A model generated the notes under the pieces. That model had not been told where the DNA came from, ran no database searches, and was given only the letters and a program-made list of their open reading frames with translations. A program made the position numbers and the translations under genes. Source: Treponema sp. (GTDB taxonomy: Bacteria; Spirochaetota; Spirochaetia; Treponematales; Rectinemataceae). Taken from it: DNA of 11,134 nt. Each line of letters begins with the position of its first letter. The stretch's first letter is position 1. Shown here one piece after another: positions 1 through 7,257 of this stretch. The stretch lies in contig JAAYWE010000049.1 in assembly GCA_012516755.1 (NCBI GenBank), forward strand, positions 1 to 11,134, read 5' to 3'.

Positions 1-745
1 TCTTGCGGAAATCCAAATAGGCATGCCGGAATAGAGCGACAATGTTCTTGGGATCTTCCTTCACAATGCAAAAAAGAGCAATCAGCAAAACAATAGGTAA
101 CAAAGCTACAAGAATTGGACTTTGAGCCGTCCCCCATATTTCAATAGGTAGAATGTCTGCGCCCGCCGCATGCGAAAACGAAGCCGCAAAAAGCCCCAAA
201 AAACCTGCGGTCAAACCCATGTTGTAAAGATTGTATCCCTGATGAAGCCGAAGCATGGCGATGGCAATGGGCGGAAGGATGAGTCCGACGCCCAACCCGA
301 TAGCAAAAGAAGCCGGTAAGGCAAGAAAGCTCTTTACTCCGAGCTCGAAGGCAATAAAAGTAATAAGGGGACCCATAGCAGTTCCGAATATGGCTATGAG
401 GGCGTAGTCTCTAGGTTTTTTCCTTACCAAAAGCGCAGAAAAAGATACTCCAAGCATTATTGGAAGACAATTGAATGGGGTCTTACCGAAAAAGGCAAAA
501 CCCATCATCGTAAAAAGGGCTGCAAGAGAAGCACCAGTTAACCTGAGTTTATTAATTGCCAGAAAACCATAACCCAGAAAGCCAACCGTACTGACATTGA
601 GGAGTGTCGACCCTACTCCCGCAATAGCTATAAAGTCGCTTACAAGCCGAGCAGGTGTGATCTGCAGCCGCAGAAAACCCAGGATGGCTTGTGTTCCGCC
701 CTCTATTATCCCGGCAAGAAAAATAAAGACCAGCACTATCAGCAT
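1..745 (-). CDS. DUF1576 family polytopic membrane protein, partial (C-terminus off window)
   Basis: The minus-strand frame is open from position 766 to the window edge and encodes a very hydrophobic protein. From the ATG at 745 there are 248 visible codons. Features typical of DUF1576 are an N-terminal membrane segment (residues 1-14), then LVSDFIAIAGVGS (34-46), GFAFFGKTPFN (82-92) followed by PIMLGV, IFGTAMGPL (119-127) and HQGYNLYNMGLTAGFLG (168-184). The family consists of integral membrane proteins of unknown function with an internally repeated domain, usually a little over 400 residues, so the remainder should lie left of the window. The start is uncertain. The best ribosome-binding site (GAGGTG, 785-780) serves tandem ATGs at 778 and 775, but codon 4 from there is TAG. 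Translation would have to begin at TTG 757 or ATG 745, neither of which has a good site, unless the gene is broken. Family assignment is from remembered motifs. Confidence 0.72.
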   Translation of the reverse strand, partial: MLIVLVFIFLAGIIEGGTQAILGFLRLQITPARLVSDFIAIAGVGSTLLNVSTVGFLGYGFLAINKLRLTGASLAALFTMMGFAFFGKTPFNCLPIMLGVSFSALLVRKKPRDYALIAIFGTAMGPLITFIAFELGVKSFLALPASFAIGLGVGLILPPIAIAMLRLHQGYNLYNMGLTAGFLGLFAASFSHAAGADILPIEIWGTAQSPILVALLPIVLLIALFCIVKEDPKNIVALFRHAYLDFRK

Positions 746-806
746 AAAAGCATTCAAAGTCTTGGTCTACTCCATCATGCACCTCTCTTATTCCATCCTA
801 GAATCA

Positions 807-834
807 TTGAGCCGCATAAATCAAGTGTTATAAA
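807..834 (+). promoter_or_regulatory. Candidate sigma70-type promoter for the P5C dehydrogenase
   Basis: TTGAGC (807-812), a 16-bp spacer and TATAAA (829-834) would give a leader of about 50 nt before the ATG at 891. A second, weaker option is TTGACG (843-848), 17 bp, CACAAT (866-871), but this leaves a leader of only about 13 nt. The gene has a good AAGGAG site at 879-884. Judged by eye only. Confidence 0.32.
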
Positions 835-890
835 GATCTGACTTGACGAATCCTTTGAGCGCCTTCACAATGAAATAAAAGGAGTTACTC

Positions 891-2522
891 ATGAATAACG
901 GAATATTCCACATTCCAAGGCCAATCAACGAACCTGTGTTTAATTACGCCCCGGGTTCGCTTGAACGAGCCACATTGAAAAAGGAGCTCGATCACCTCCG
1001 CACAAATCAGATCGAAATTCCCCTGATTATAGGCGGAAGAGAGCTGCGTACGGGCAAGACAGCTACTATTCGCCGCCCAGATGCCCATGGAGAAGTCCTG
1101 GGAGTCTATCATCTGGCAGGAGAAACCGAAGTCAAGATGGCAATGGAAGCGGCTCTTGCCGCGCAAGAAGGATGGGCTGCCATGCCCTGGGAGGAGCGCG
1201 CCGCGGTTTTCCTAAAAGTTGCGGAACTCATTTCGGGTAAATATCGAGCGCTTATGGATGCTGCAACCATGCTCTGCCAGTCCAAAACCGCCTACCAAGC
1301 CGAAATCGACGCTGTCTGCGAGGCAATCGATTTCCTTCGATTCAACCCCTGGTTTATGGAGCAAATCTATTCGCAGCAGCCAGATAATGTAAAAGGAGAA
1401 TGGAATAGATCGGCCTATAGACCCTTAGAAGGATTTGTATATGCTATAACCCCATTCAACTTCACATCGATAGCTGCAAATCTCCCCACTTCTCCCGCAA
1501 TGATGGGCAATACAGTGGTTTGGAAGCCCGCATCTAATGCAGTGTACTCCAACTACATGCTCATGAGGCTGTATATGGAAGCCGGTTTGCCTCCGGGAGT
1601 CATCAACTTTGTGCCGGGAAGCGGCAGTCTGATTTCGAATGTAGTGCTTGCAAGTCCTGAGCTCGCTGGCTTTCACTTCACGGGCTCGACAGAAGTATTT
1701 CGCTCTCTCTGGAAACAGATTTCATCGAATCTGGAATACTATCGGAGCTATCCGCGCATTGTAGGAGAAACGGGAGGCAAAGATTTTATCTTCATCGATC
1801 CGAGCGCTGAACTTGAACCTACCGTAGCTTCCACTCTCAGAGGAGCTTATGAATATCAAGGTCAGAAGTGCTCGGCGGCATCTCGGCTCTATATCCCTGA
1901 ATCGCGTGCTTCTGAATTCATAGAAGCCCTTGTTGCCCAGATCTCTACAATTCCCATGGGAGAGATCACCGATTTCCGCAATTTCATGGGTGCGGTGATC
2001 GATGAAACAGCCTTCGAAAATATTCATGGCTATATCGAACGCGCAAAGGCACAAGGAGCGAAGGTGCTTGCAGGAAGCAATTGCAATAAATCTCACGGTT
2101 GGTTTATTGAGCCTACTCTTATTCTCACCGAGGATCCGCGCTCCGAGACTATGGTCAATGAGATATTCGGACCCGTCCTTACGGCTTATGTCTACGATGA
2201 TCGAGACATGGAGGCGGCTTACAGGCTTATTGATTCTACTTCGCCCTATGGGCTCACAGGTGCCATAATGGCTACGGATAGAGAGCGCATCAATCGAGCT
2301 CTTCTTGCGTTTCAAAATTCGGCGGGGAACCTTTATATCAACGATAAGCCAACGGGAGCAGTGGTTGGCAGGCAGCCTTTTGGGGGAGCGAGAGCTTCTG
2401 GCACCAACGATAAAGCAGGCAGCATAATCAATCTCTTGCGATGGGTGAGCGCGCTCGCCATCAAAGAGAATTTCTCTCCTCCAGCCGACTGGCGCTATCC
2501 ATTTATGAAAGGAGACGACTAA
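891..2522 (+). CDS. L-glutamate gamma-semialdehyde (1-pyrroline-5-carboxylate) dehydrogenase, ALDH4 type
   Basis: This NAD-dependent enzyme oxidises glutamate gamma-semialdehyde, in equilibrium with P5C, to glutamate. That is the second step of proline breakdown and the exit of the ornithine/arginine routes. The 543 residues match the length and layout of the monofunctional, eukaryote-like ALDH4 group, not the bifunctional PutA or the shorter RocA type. Visible motifs are oxyanion Asn190 in TPFNF, the nucleotide-binding FTGST (263-267), general-base Glu293 in GETGGKDF, catalytic Cys327 in GQKCSAASRLY, EIFGPVL (424-430), and the substrate/NAD region around NDKPTGAVVGRQPFGGARASG (484-504). The start is supported by AAGGAG six bases upstream. 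No proline dehydrogenase lies beside it, so proline oxidation, if present, is encoded elsewhere. The neighbours (DUF1576 diverging, ZIP converging) give no operon partner. pruA-type annotation would be reasonable, but I leave the symbol blank because naming varies for this subfamily. Confidence 0.93.
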   Translation: MNNGIFHIPRPINEPVFNYAPGSLERATLKKELDHLRTNQIEIPLIIGGRELRTGKTATIRRPDAHGEVLGVYHLAGETEVKMAMEAALAAQEGWAAMPWEERAAVFLKVAELISGKYRALMDAATMLCQSKTAYQAEIDAVCEAIDFLRFNPWFMEQIYSQQPDNVKGEWNRSAYRPLEGFVYAITPFNFTSIAANLPTSPAMMGNTVVWKPASNAVYSNYMLMRLYMEAGLPPGVINFVPGSGSLISNVVLASPELAGFHFTGSTEVFRSLWKQISSNLEYYRSYPRIVGETGGKDFIFIDPSAELEPTVASTLRGAYEYQGQKCSAASRLYIPESRASEFIEALVAQISTIPMGEITDFRNFMGAVIDETAFENIHGYIERAKAQGAKVLAGSNCNKSHGWFIEPTLILTEDPRSETMVNEIFGPVLTAYVYDDRDMEAAYRLIDSTSPYGLTGAIMATDRERINRALLAFQNSAGNLYINDKPTGAVVGRQPFGGARASGTNDKAGSIINLLRWVSALAIKENFSPPADWRYPFMKGDD

Positions 2523-2599
2523 AACGCAGATGTCGGGTGCCTTGTGGTAAGAGCAAGAATATTCAATGTCCAGCGCCATAGGGAAAGTGCTCAGTTGAA

Positions 2600-2680
2600 G
2601 CTGCCATACTGGCGGTGAGAACCTGCGAGAGCTAGCGAGAGCTGGCGGTGAGAGCTAAAGGCAGCATCATTTTCGTTTTG
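2600..2680 (+). terminator. Possible structured terminator in the convergent gap
   Basis: An outer pair GCTGCC (2600-2605) / GGCAGC (2660-2665) encloses a foldable core. The core includes a six-pair stem, GCTAGC (2631-2636) with GCTGGC (2641-2646), closed by a GAGA tetraloop. The right outer arm is followed by T-rich DNA (TTTTcgTTTT, 2670-2679). It sits about 80 bp downstream of the P5C dehydrogenase and faces the end of the ZIP gene. The outer loop is long and the T tract is interrupted, so this is a weak call. Confidence 0.3.
2609..2653. repeat. Short degenerate direct repeats
   Basis: The 12-mer CTGGCGGTGAGA occurs at 2609-2620 and again at 2642-2653. Between them GCGAGAGCT occurs twice in tandem (2625-2633 and 2635-2643). 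The stretch therefore reads as about four variants of a GCG(GT)GAGAGCT unit in an otherwise unremarkable intergenic region. It could be a small repeat expansion or part of a folded RNA. Confidence 0.6.
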
Positions 2681-2750
2681 CAATCCCTACCTAATCATGC
2701 TTTGCCTTGCTTATCTGGCTAATCCGAATTTTGTCAGCCTCCTTGCCCAC

Positions 2751-3551
2751 TCAACCCAGCGCAACATCCAAAAGCATCATAAGAGCGAATCCGCACATAG
2801 TACCTATGGTAGCAAGGTGGCCATTTGAGTCGCGACTTGCTTCAGGAAGCACCTCCTCGGCTACGACATAAATCATCGCGCCAGCAGCAAAGGAAAGCGC
2901 ATAAGGCAGAATAGGCCGCATTGCGAGCACAAGGACCGCACCCAGAATTCCCGCTATGGGCTCGACAAGACCCGATGCTTGTCCATAAACGAAACTTTTT
3001 CGACGAGAAAGCCCTTCTCTTCTAAGTGGAATAGAGACCGCTGCCCCTTCCGGAAAATTCTGCAACCCAATGCCGATGGCCAACGCAATTGCACCCGACA
3101 AACTAGCGCTTGGTATATCAGCCGCAATCGCCCCAAAACCCACGCCGACCGCAAGACCTTCAGGGATATTATGGAGAGTAATGGCAAGCACAAGAAGGAC
3201 GCTGCGTTGCCAGCTCGTATGAAGGCCTTCTGCCTCGCTCATATCCGCTCCAATGTGCAAATGTGGCAAAAGATGGTCTACCCCTAGTAGAAACGCTCCT
3301 CCAAGCAAGAATCCAATAACCGCTGGTAGCCACGGAATAAGCCCCATAGATTCGGATAATTCAATGGCTGGAGAAAGCAAGGACCAGAAACTCGCCGCAA
3401 TCATCACTCCGGCCGCAAAGCCGAGCATTGAGTCGAGAACCTTCTTGTTGATCTCCTTGAAAAAGAAGACCATCGCAGCGCCAAGCGCTGTCATACCCCA
3501 AGTAAAGAGGGTTGCAAAAAAGGTCTGCATAACATGATTTTCGATATTCAT
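2751..3551 (-). CDS. ZIP family divalent metal transporter, GufA-like
   Basis: This 266-residue inner-membrane protein has about eight hydrophobic segments and should move divalent metal, most likely zinc, into the cytoplasm. The family signatures are clear: HNIPEG in the fourth transmembrane helix (about residues 127-132) and QNFPEGAAVSIPLRREG in the fifth (about 164-180). These supply the histidine, asparagine and glutamate ligands of the transport path. A short hydrophilic loop containing the LPHLHIG segment lies before helix 4, as in GufA-type ZIPs. AGAGG precedes the ATG at 3551 by about five bases, which supports this start. A start at Met8 (MQTFFATLF) would also match the usual family N-terminus. 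The gene is a single transcription unit divergent from the patatin gene. I see no clear metal-regulator operator (inverted-repeat Zur or MntR type) in the upstream gap. Substrate specificity cannot be read from the sequence. Confidence 0.9.
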   Translation of the reverse strand: MNIENHVMQTFFATLFTWGMTALGAAMVFFFKEINKKVLDSMLGFAAGVMIAASFWSLLSPAIELSESMGLIPWLPAVIGFLLGGAFLLGVDHLLPHLHIGADMSEAEGLHTSWQRSVLLVLAITLHNIPEGLAVGVGFGAIAADIPSASLSGAIALAIGIGLQNFPEGAAVSIPLRREGLSRRKSFVYGQASGLVEPIAGILGAVLVLAMRPILPYALSFAAGAMIYVVAEEVLPEASRDSNGHLATIGTMCGFALMMLLDVALG

Positions 3552-3704
3552 AGATACCTCTTAGGCCTCCATTCTCTCTATTCGCTATTATCTTTTATCG
3601 CTCTTTTAATTAGTCCCGGTCGGCTTCAATCGCTATTCTATCCGAAACAAGGTAATAAAATACAGGCTGCCTATTGGACAATCGCCTTTTTTGATCGCCT
3701 AACA

Positions 3705-3733
3705 TTGACTGTATTTCGAGTTGCCTATATCTT
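3705..3733 (+). promoter_or_regulatory. Candidate sigma70-type promoter upstream of the patatin gene
   Basis: TTGACT (3705-3710), a 17-bp spacer and TATCTT (3728-3733) lie in the divergent gap. Transcription would begin near 3740. The roughly 105-nt leader would contain the candidate 34-codon ORF at 3754-3858. Confidence 0.38.
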
Positions 3734-3753
3734 TTGGTTTTGGAAAGAGCCAG

Positions 3754-3858
3754 ATGAAAATTGATTTTTCTCATGAATTTAAAGACAATATGAGCGGACC
3801 ATTGGGAATGCCGCAAAACACAAAGAACATAGAAGAAAAGGCCTATGTCGCATTATAA
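3754..3858 (+). CDS. Possible 34-codon ORF overlapping the patatin start
   Basis: ATG at 3754 opens a 34-codon frame that starts MKIDFSHEFKDN, ends EEKAYVAL, and stops with TAA at 3856-3858. The stop lies 11-13 bases inside the following patatin gene (ATG 3845), in a different frame. A weak purine-rich site (GGAAAGAG) lies just upstream. The overlap would allow translational coupling, which could matter because the patatin start itself has only a poorly spaced AAGG. I do not recognise the peptide. It may be a chance frame, since no conservation can be checked here. Confidence 0.25.
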   Translation: MKIDFSHEFKDNMSGPLGMPQNTKNIEEKAYVAL

Positions 3859-4912
3859 GAATCTGGTCTTCAAGGGTGGCGGAGTCCGAGGCATCGCATA
3901 TATCGGAGCGCTTCAATACCTATATGAGCGAGGTATAATGCCTCATATCCGGAGAGTTGCCGGTACATCGGCCGGAGCAATAACCGCGCTCGGTGTTGCA
4001 ATGAATCCAACAGATTTTATGGGCTTCAGAACGCTAGCCGATAGCCTCGATTATCGCAAAGTTCCTTCGGAACAGGACGAGAATACCGAAAAACTCACAA
4101 GTAAGCGGCTCATCGCAATAATCGAGCACTATCGCGAACTTGCCATTTTTAAGAACTTGCAGTGTTCCATCAGACTTTTGCAGGAAAAAGGCTGGTATTC
4201 AAGCGAATACCTCTATACATGGCTTAGATCTATCATCGCCGAGTATTTCACTGTCGCCAAGGAGATATATACTTTCGCCGATTTTGCCAATACACAAATC
4301 CATAGAGACGGCAGACCCTTCCTAGACTTATATATTACGGGGACCGATGTATCCAATCGCACTGCTCGGCTCTTTTCGCTAGAAACAACCCCAGATATGG
4401 AAGTTGCTCTGGCAGTACGTATCTCGATGTCTATTCCGCTTTTTTTCGAAGCTATCCAGTACCAGTATCCGGGCACCGAAGAGCCTCAATTCTATGTCGA
4501 TGGCGGCGTTATGTGGAATTACCCAATAAATCTATTCGACGATCATAAGTATTGCAGAAAGCTCAATGATGGGGCAAATGCCGAGACTTTAGGGCTCTTT
4601 CTATTTTCTTCTTCCGAAAAGACGCACTATCCTCCAATAAAATCCATGCTCGACTATATGAGATCACTTTTTGAAAGTGTTTCGACGGTGCAAGAGCAAC
4701 TCGCCATTCGAACAGAGAAGAATTATTCCCGGACCATTTACATCGACGATTGTGGTATCGAAGCCACGGATTTCGACATTCAGCCAGGAGATGAGCGACA
4801 TAGAATGCTCATAGACTCAGGGTTCAGGGCAACCAGAGAGTTCTTTGAATCCAGGACAGAATGGTCTCAGTTTCTCGCATTCCTTAGGGAGCGCTTTGGA
4901 TGGAAGGAGTAA
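3845..4912 (+). CDS. Patatin-like phospholipase
   Basis: A 355-residue lipid acyl hydrolase of the patatin family, cleaving fatty acids from phospholipids or neutral lipids. All signature elements are present near the N-terminus: the oxyanion-hole loop GGGVRG (11-16), the nucleophile elbow GTSAG (40-44, Ser42), and the catalytic dyad aspartate in DGG (Asp219, within YVDGGVMWNYPI). The segment SMSIPLFFEA (194-203) is also typical of the fold. No signal peptide or membrane segment is visible, so a cytoplasmic enzyme is expected. The start is the only sensible one, because the oxyanion loop begins only ten residues in. Its ribosome site is weak (AAGG, three bases away). The neighbours are not CD-NTase or other defence genes, so nothing suggests an anti-phage effector role. 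The gene stands alone, 129 bp before the next start. Confidence 0.9.
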   Translation: MSHYKNLVFKGGGVRGIAYIGALQYLYERGIMPHIRRVAGTSAGAITALGVAMNPTDFMGFRTLADSLDYRKVPSEQDENTEKLTSKRLIAIIEHYRELAIFKNLQCSIRLLQEKGWYSSEYLYTWLRSIIAEYFTVAKEIYTFADFANTQIHRDGRPFLDLYITGTDVSNRTARLFSLETTPDMEVALAVRISMSIPLFFEAIQYQYPGTEEPQFYVDGGVMWNYPINLFDDHKYCRKLNDGANAETLGLFLFSSSEKTHYPPIKSMLDYMRSLFESVSTVQEQLAIRTEKNYSRTIYIDDCGIEATDFDIQPGDERHRMLIDSGFRATREFFESRTEWSQFLAFLRERFGWKE

Positions 4913-4973
4913 GCCTGTCTACCTTCATACAACCGCTATACATGAGCTTTTTTACATATGAAAAACATTATGC

Positions 4974-5002
4974 TTGAATAATATCATTTATCATGCCATA
5001 TT
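4974..5002 (+). promoter_or_regulatory. Candidate promoter for the Mrp-type ATPase
   Basis: TTGAAT (4974-4979), a 17-bp spacer and CATATT (4997-5002) lie in AT-rich DNA and imply a leader of about 33 nt. The downstream gene has a TTAGGAG site at about 5027-5033. Both hexamers match at four of six positions. Confidence 0.33.
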
Positions 5003-5041
5003 CCATTTATTCAGAGCTTCGTTCTTTAGGAGTATACATTC

Positions 5042-5830
5042 ATGGATCTTGTTCCCGAAAAAAAGCCAAATCCTGCTATCAAGCAGGTCATCGGTGTAAT
5101 TAGCGGCAAAGGAGGAGTCGGCAAATCTATGGTCGCATCTCTCCTAGCTCCATCCTTTGCCGCACGCGGCTTAAAAGTAGGCATATTGGATGCAGATATT
5201 ACAGGGCCGAGCATTCCCCGGCTGTTAGGCATAGATTGTTTTCGCGGTGAATCCGATGGTGAAAACCTCTACCCTGTGCAAAATGAGGAAGGAATAAAGG
5301 TGCTCTCCATAAACCTTTTCAATGAAAATGAGGATGATCCAGTTATATGGCGCGGCCCCTTGCTCGCCAAGGTCATCGATCAGTTCTGGTCAGATACAAT
5401 ATGGGGAGATCTGGATTATCTAATCATCGATTTCCCGCCAGGTACTTCGGATGTAGCACTCACCGCATTCCAGACCATTCCCTTCTCGGGCTTAGTGGTG
5501 GTTGCTACGCCCCAAGATTATGTCACCATGATAGTGCGCAAATCGGTCAATATGGCCTCCATGCTCAAGACGCCTGTGCTCGGTGTGGTTGAAAACATGC
5601 GTACAATGGTTTGTCCTCATTGTGGTGCAGAGATTGCTCTATTCGATGATGGCAGCCAAAATGGAGCTAAGCGGATGGAATTGCCTCTTCTTGCAAGTTT
5701 GCCCTGGAGAAAAGAACTTGCTCAAGCACGATCCCTTCGATGGTCCGCTCTCAGCCAAGAGATCAAAAGGGATGCTGATCGTCTCGCCAATGAGGTGGAA
5801 TTTGCTCTGACGGCATTTTCGCCGAAATGA
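5042..5830 (+). CDS. Mrp/Nbp35/ApbC-family Fe-S cluster carrier ATPase
   Basis: A 262-residue P-loop NTPase of the Mrp/ApbC group, which binds a [4Fe-4S] cluster at a dimer interface and hands it to apoproteins in the cytoplasm. Seen in order: the deviant Walker A GKGGVGKS (22-29), with the lysine typical of the MinD/Mrp superfamily; the switch region DADITGPSIPRLLG (50-63); Walker B LIIDFPPGTSD (127-137); the NM segment before the cluster site (185-186); and the cluster-binding CPHC (Cys191, Cys194). The C-terminal LPLLASLPW is also typical. The N-terminal DUF59/MIP18-like domain common in bacterial Mrp proteins is absent, so this is the minimal form. It is not surrounded by suf or isc genes. 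The start follows an AGGAG site seven bases away. Confidence 0.93.
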   Translation: MDLVPEKKPNPAIKQVIGVISGKGGVGKSMVASLLAPSFAARGLKVGILDADITGPSIPRLLGIDCFRGESDGENLYPVQNEEGIKVLSINLFNENEDDPVIWRGPLLAKVIDQFWSDTIWGDLDYLIIDFPPGTSDVALTAFQTIPFSGLVVVATPQDYVTMIVRKSVNMASMLKTPVLGVVENMRTMVCPHCGAEIALFDDGSQNGAKRMELPLLASLPWRKELAQARSLRWSALSQEIKRDADRLANEVEFALTAFSPK

Positions 5831-5926
5831 GAAATCACATACGACAAGTTTTCTTTTCTTGTTCCACTTTGTCTTTGTAGAAGCCCCTTTGCCGGTCATG
5901 CCCTGTTCCTCATTCCTAGATCGCTC

Positions 5927-5956
5927 ATGACATTAGCGCAACAATCATGCTAAAAT
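5927..5956 (+). promoter_or_regulatory. Probable sigma70-type promoter for the aminotransferase
   Basis: ATGACA (5927-5932), an 18-bp spacer and TAAAAT (5951-5956) each match consensus at five of six positions. They lie in the AT-rich gap just before the aminotransferase. The predicted start near 5963 leaves a leader of about 33 nt carrying the GAGGAG ribosome site at 5984-5989. Confidence 0.47.
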
Positions 5957-5995
5957 AAACAATATAAAGAACAATCTATAGTAGAGGAGTTTGCT

Positions 5996-7162
5996 ATGAA
6001 AGGAAAACGCTTATTGATGATTCCAGGCCCCATAGAATTTACCCTTGAGGTGCTAGCGGAAATGGCAAAGCCGACACTGAGCCATACCGATCAGCAATTC
6101 ATCGAAGAATTCGGTCAAGCACTCGAGAAAATGCGGAAAGTCTGGCTCGCCCCCAACGGTCAGCCCTTTGCAATTGCTGGAAGTGGTACACTTGCCATGG
6201 AGATTGCAGCAGCAAATATAACAGAACCAGGAGATAATGTGCTTATTGTGCACACTGGTTATTTCAGCGAACGTATGGCCGACATTTTCAGGCTGCATGG
6301 CGCTAATGTGGATATAGTTCAAAGTGCGGTCGGCGATATTCCGGAAATAGATGAGGTGCGCAGGAGACTCAAATCTAAGAATTACAAGATACTCAGCATT
6401 ACCCATGTGGATACAAGCACGGGAGTTCGCACCGATGTAAAAGCACTCTCCGCAGCCGCACAGGAGACGAACACGCTTGTAGTAGTGGATGGAGTATGCG
6501 CGGTAGCCGGAGAAGAGCTTCGCATGGAAGAATGGGGAGTGGATATTGCCTTTACCGCTTCACAGAAGGCAATCGGCGTTCCTCCAGGCCTTGCGCTCCT
6601 TGTGACCAGCAAAAAAGCCATGGAGTCTTTTAGGTCTAGAAAAAGCCCGGTAGGTGCCTATTATTGCGACTGGCAATACTGGCTGCCCGTCATGGAAGCA
6701 TACGAAGGGCGAAAATCGGCCTACTTTGGAACGCCCGCTGTAAACCTTGTACGAGCACTAAATATCAGCCTAGGGCAGATTCTAGACGAAGGCATGGAGG
6801 CCAGGTTTGAAAGGCATGCGCGAAACGCCGCGGCTTTCCGAGCAGGGCTATCCACTATTGGCCTTAGCTTTGTCCCCGTGCGTAAAGAGATAATGGCTAA
6901 TACTCTCAGTGCCGTATATTACCCCGAAGGCACCGACGCAAGTATTTTGCCCTTAATTGCAAAGAATGGCGCTGTGCTCGCCGGGGGCTTGCATCCAGCA
7001 ATCAAGACAAGATATTTCCGAATCGGCCACATGGGCATGAGCGATGCTTCAGAGATACTTGCAGTGCTTGGCTCTATAGAGCAAGGTCTTGCGACAGCGG
7101 GCTATTCCTTCGAACCGGGCGCCTCGCTCAAGGCTGCCCAATCCGCATTGATTCAGCCCTGA
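5996..7162 (+). CDS. Class V aminotransferase, alanine-glyoxylate / serine-pyruvate type
   Basis: A 388-residue cytoplasmic PLP enzyme of the AGXT group, which typically moves an amino group from alanine or serine to glyoxylate or pyruvate. The N-terminal MIPGPIEF (8-15) is the usual opening of this family. GSGTLAMEIAAANI (62-75) forms part of the cofactor phosphate site. VVVDGVCAVAGEE (162-174) carries the PLP-pyridine aspartate (Asp165). TASQKAIGVPPG (187-198) supplies Schiff-base Lys191. YFGTPAVNLVRAL (243-255) and YFRIGHMG (340-347, Arg342 for the substrate carboxylate) complete the active site. The start is fixed by GAGGAG six bases upstream. Close relatives include ureidoglycine-glyoxylate aminotransferase (PucG type) and aminotransferases of photorespiratory or serine-cycle pathways. 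No purine-catabolism or serine-cycle gene is adjacent, so the exact amino donor is unresolved. A strong hairpin follows about 95 bp downstream. Confidence 0.9.
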   Translation: MKGKRLLMIPGPIEFTLEVLAEMAKPTLSHTDQQFIEEFGQALEKMRKVWLAPNGQPFAIAGSGTLAMEIAAANITEPGDNVLIVHTGYFSERMADIFRLHGANVDIVQSAVGDIPEIDEVRRRLKSKNYKILSITHVDTSTGVRTDVKALSAAAQETNTLVVVDGVCAVAGEELRMEEWGVDIAFTASQKAIGVPPGLALLVTSKKAMESFRSRKSPVGAYYCDWQYWLPVMEAYEGRKSAYFGTPAVNLVRALNISLGQILDEGMEARFERHARNAAAFRAGLSTIGLSFVPVRKEIMANTLSAVYYPEGTDASILPLIAKNGAVLAGGLHPAIKTRYFRIGHMGMSDASEILAVLGSIEQGLATAGYSFEPGASLKAAQSALIQP

Positions 7163-7257
7163 TGACATCACTTCAGATTTGAAGCGGTGTTCACCAATCC
7201 AAACTCGAACTGGCGCAACAAAATAGTGGGAATTCCTCTCAATCCGCTTTATGGAAT

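Noticed and set aside
552..782. GTG-initiated 76-codon minus-strand frame at the DUF1576 start
   Set aside because: It is out of frame with the recognisable DUF1576 protein, is cysteine-rich without a pattern, and stops where the real frame continues. A link to the amber codon (frameshift instead of stop) was considered, but the DUF1576 frame already carries the N-terminal helix.
900..913. GGAATATTCCACAT shared with 7253-7266, near two gene starts
   Set aside because: A single 14-base match in an 11-kb window is close to chance expectation, and at 900-913 it is ordinary coding sequence.
1722..2579. A 285-codon open frame on the minus strand opposite the P5C dehydrogenase
   Set aside because: It lies antisense to a clearly real enzyme gene, its product is basic and low in recognisable motifs, and it reflects codon bias of the sense strand.
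3845..4912. Patatin gene as a CBASS-type (CapV) defence effector
   Set aside because: No CD-NTase, Cap2/Cap3 or other defence gene is adjacent; the neighbours are housekeeping genes.
5845..5870. Weak ACAAG/CTTGT hairpin after the Mrp gene
   Set aside because: Only five or six pairs with a long T-rich loop and no T tract after the stem, so it is not supportable as a terminator.
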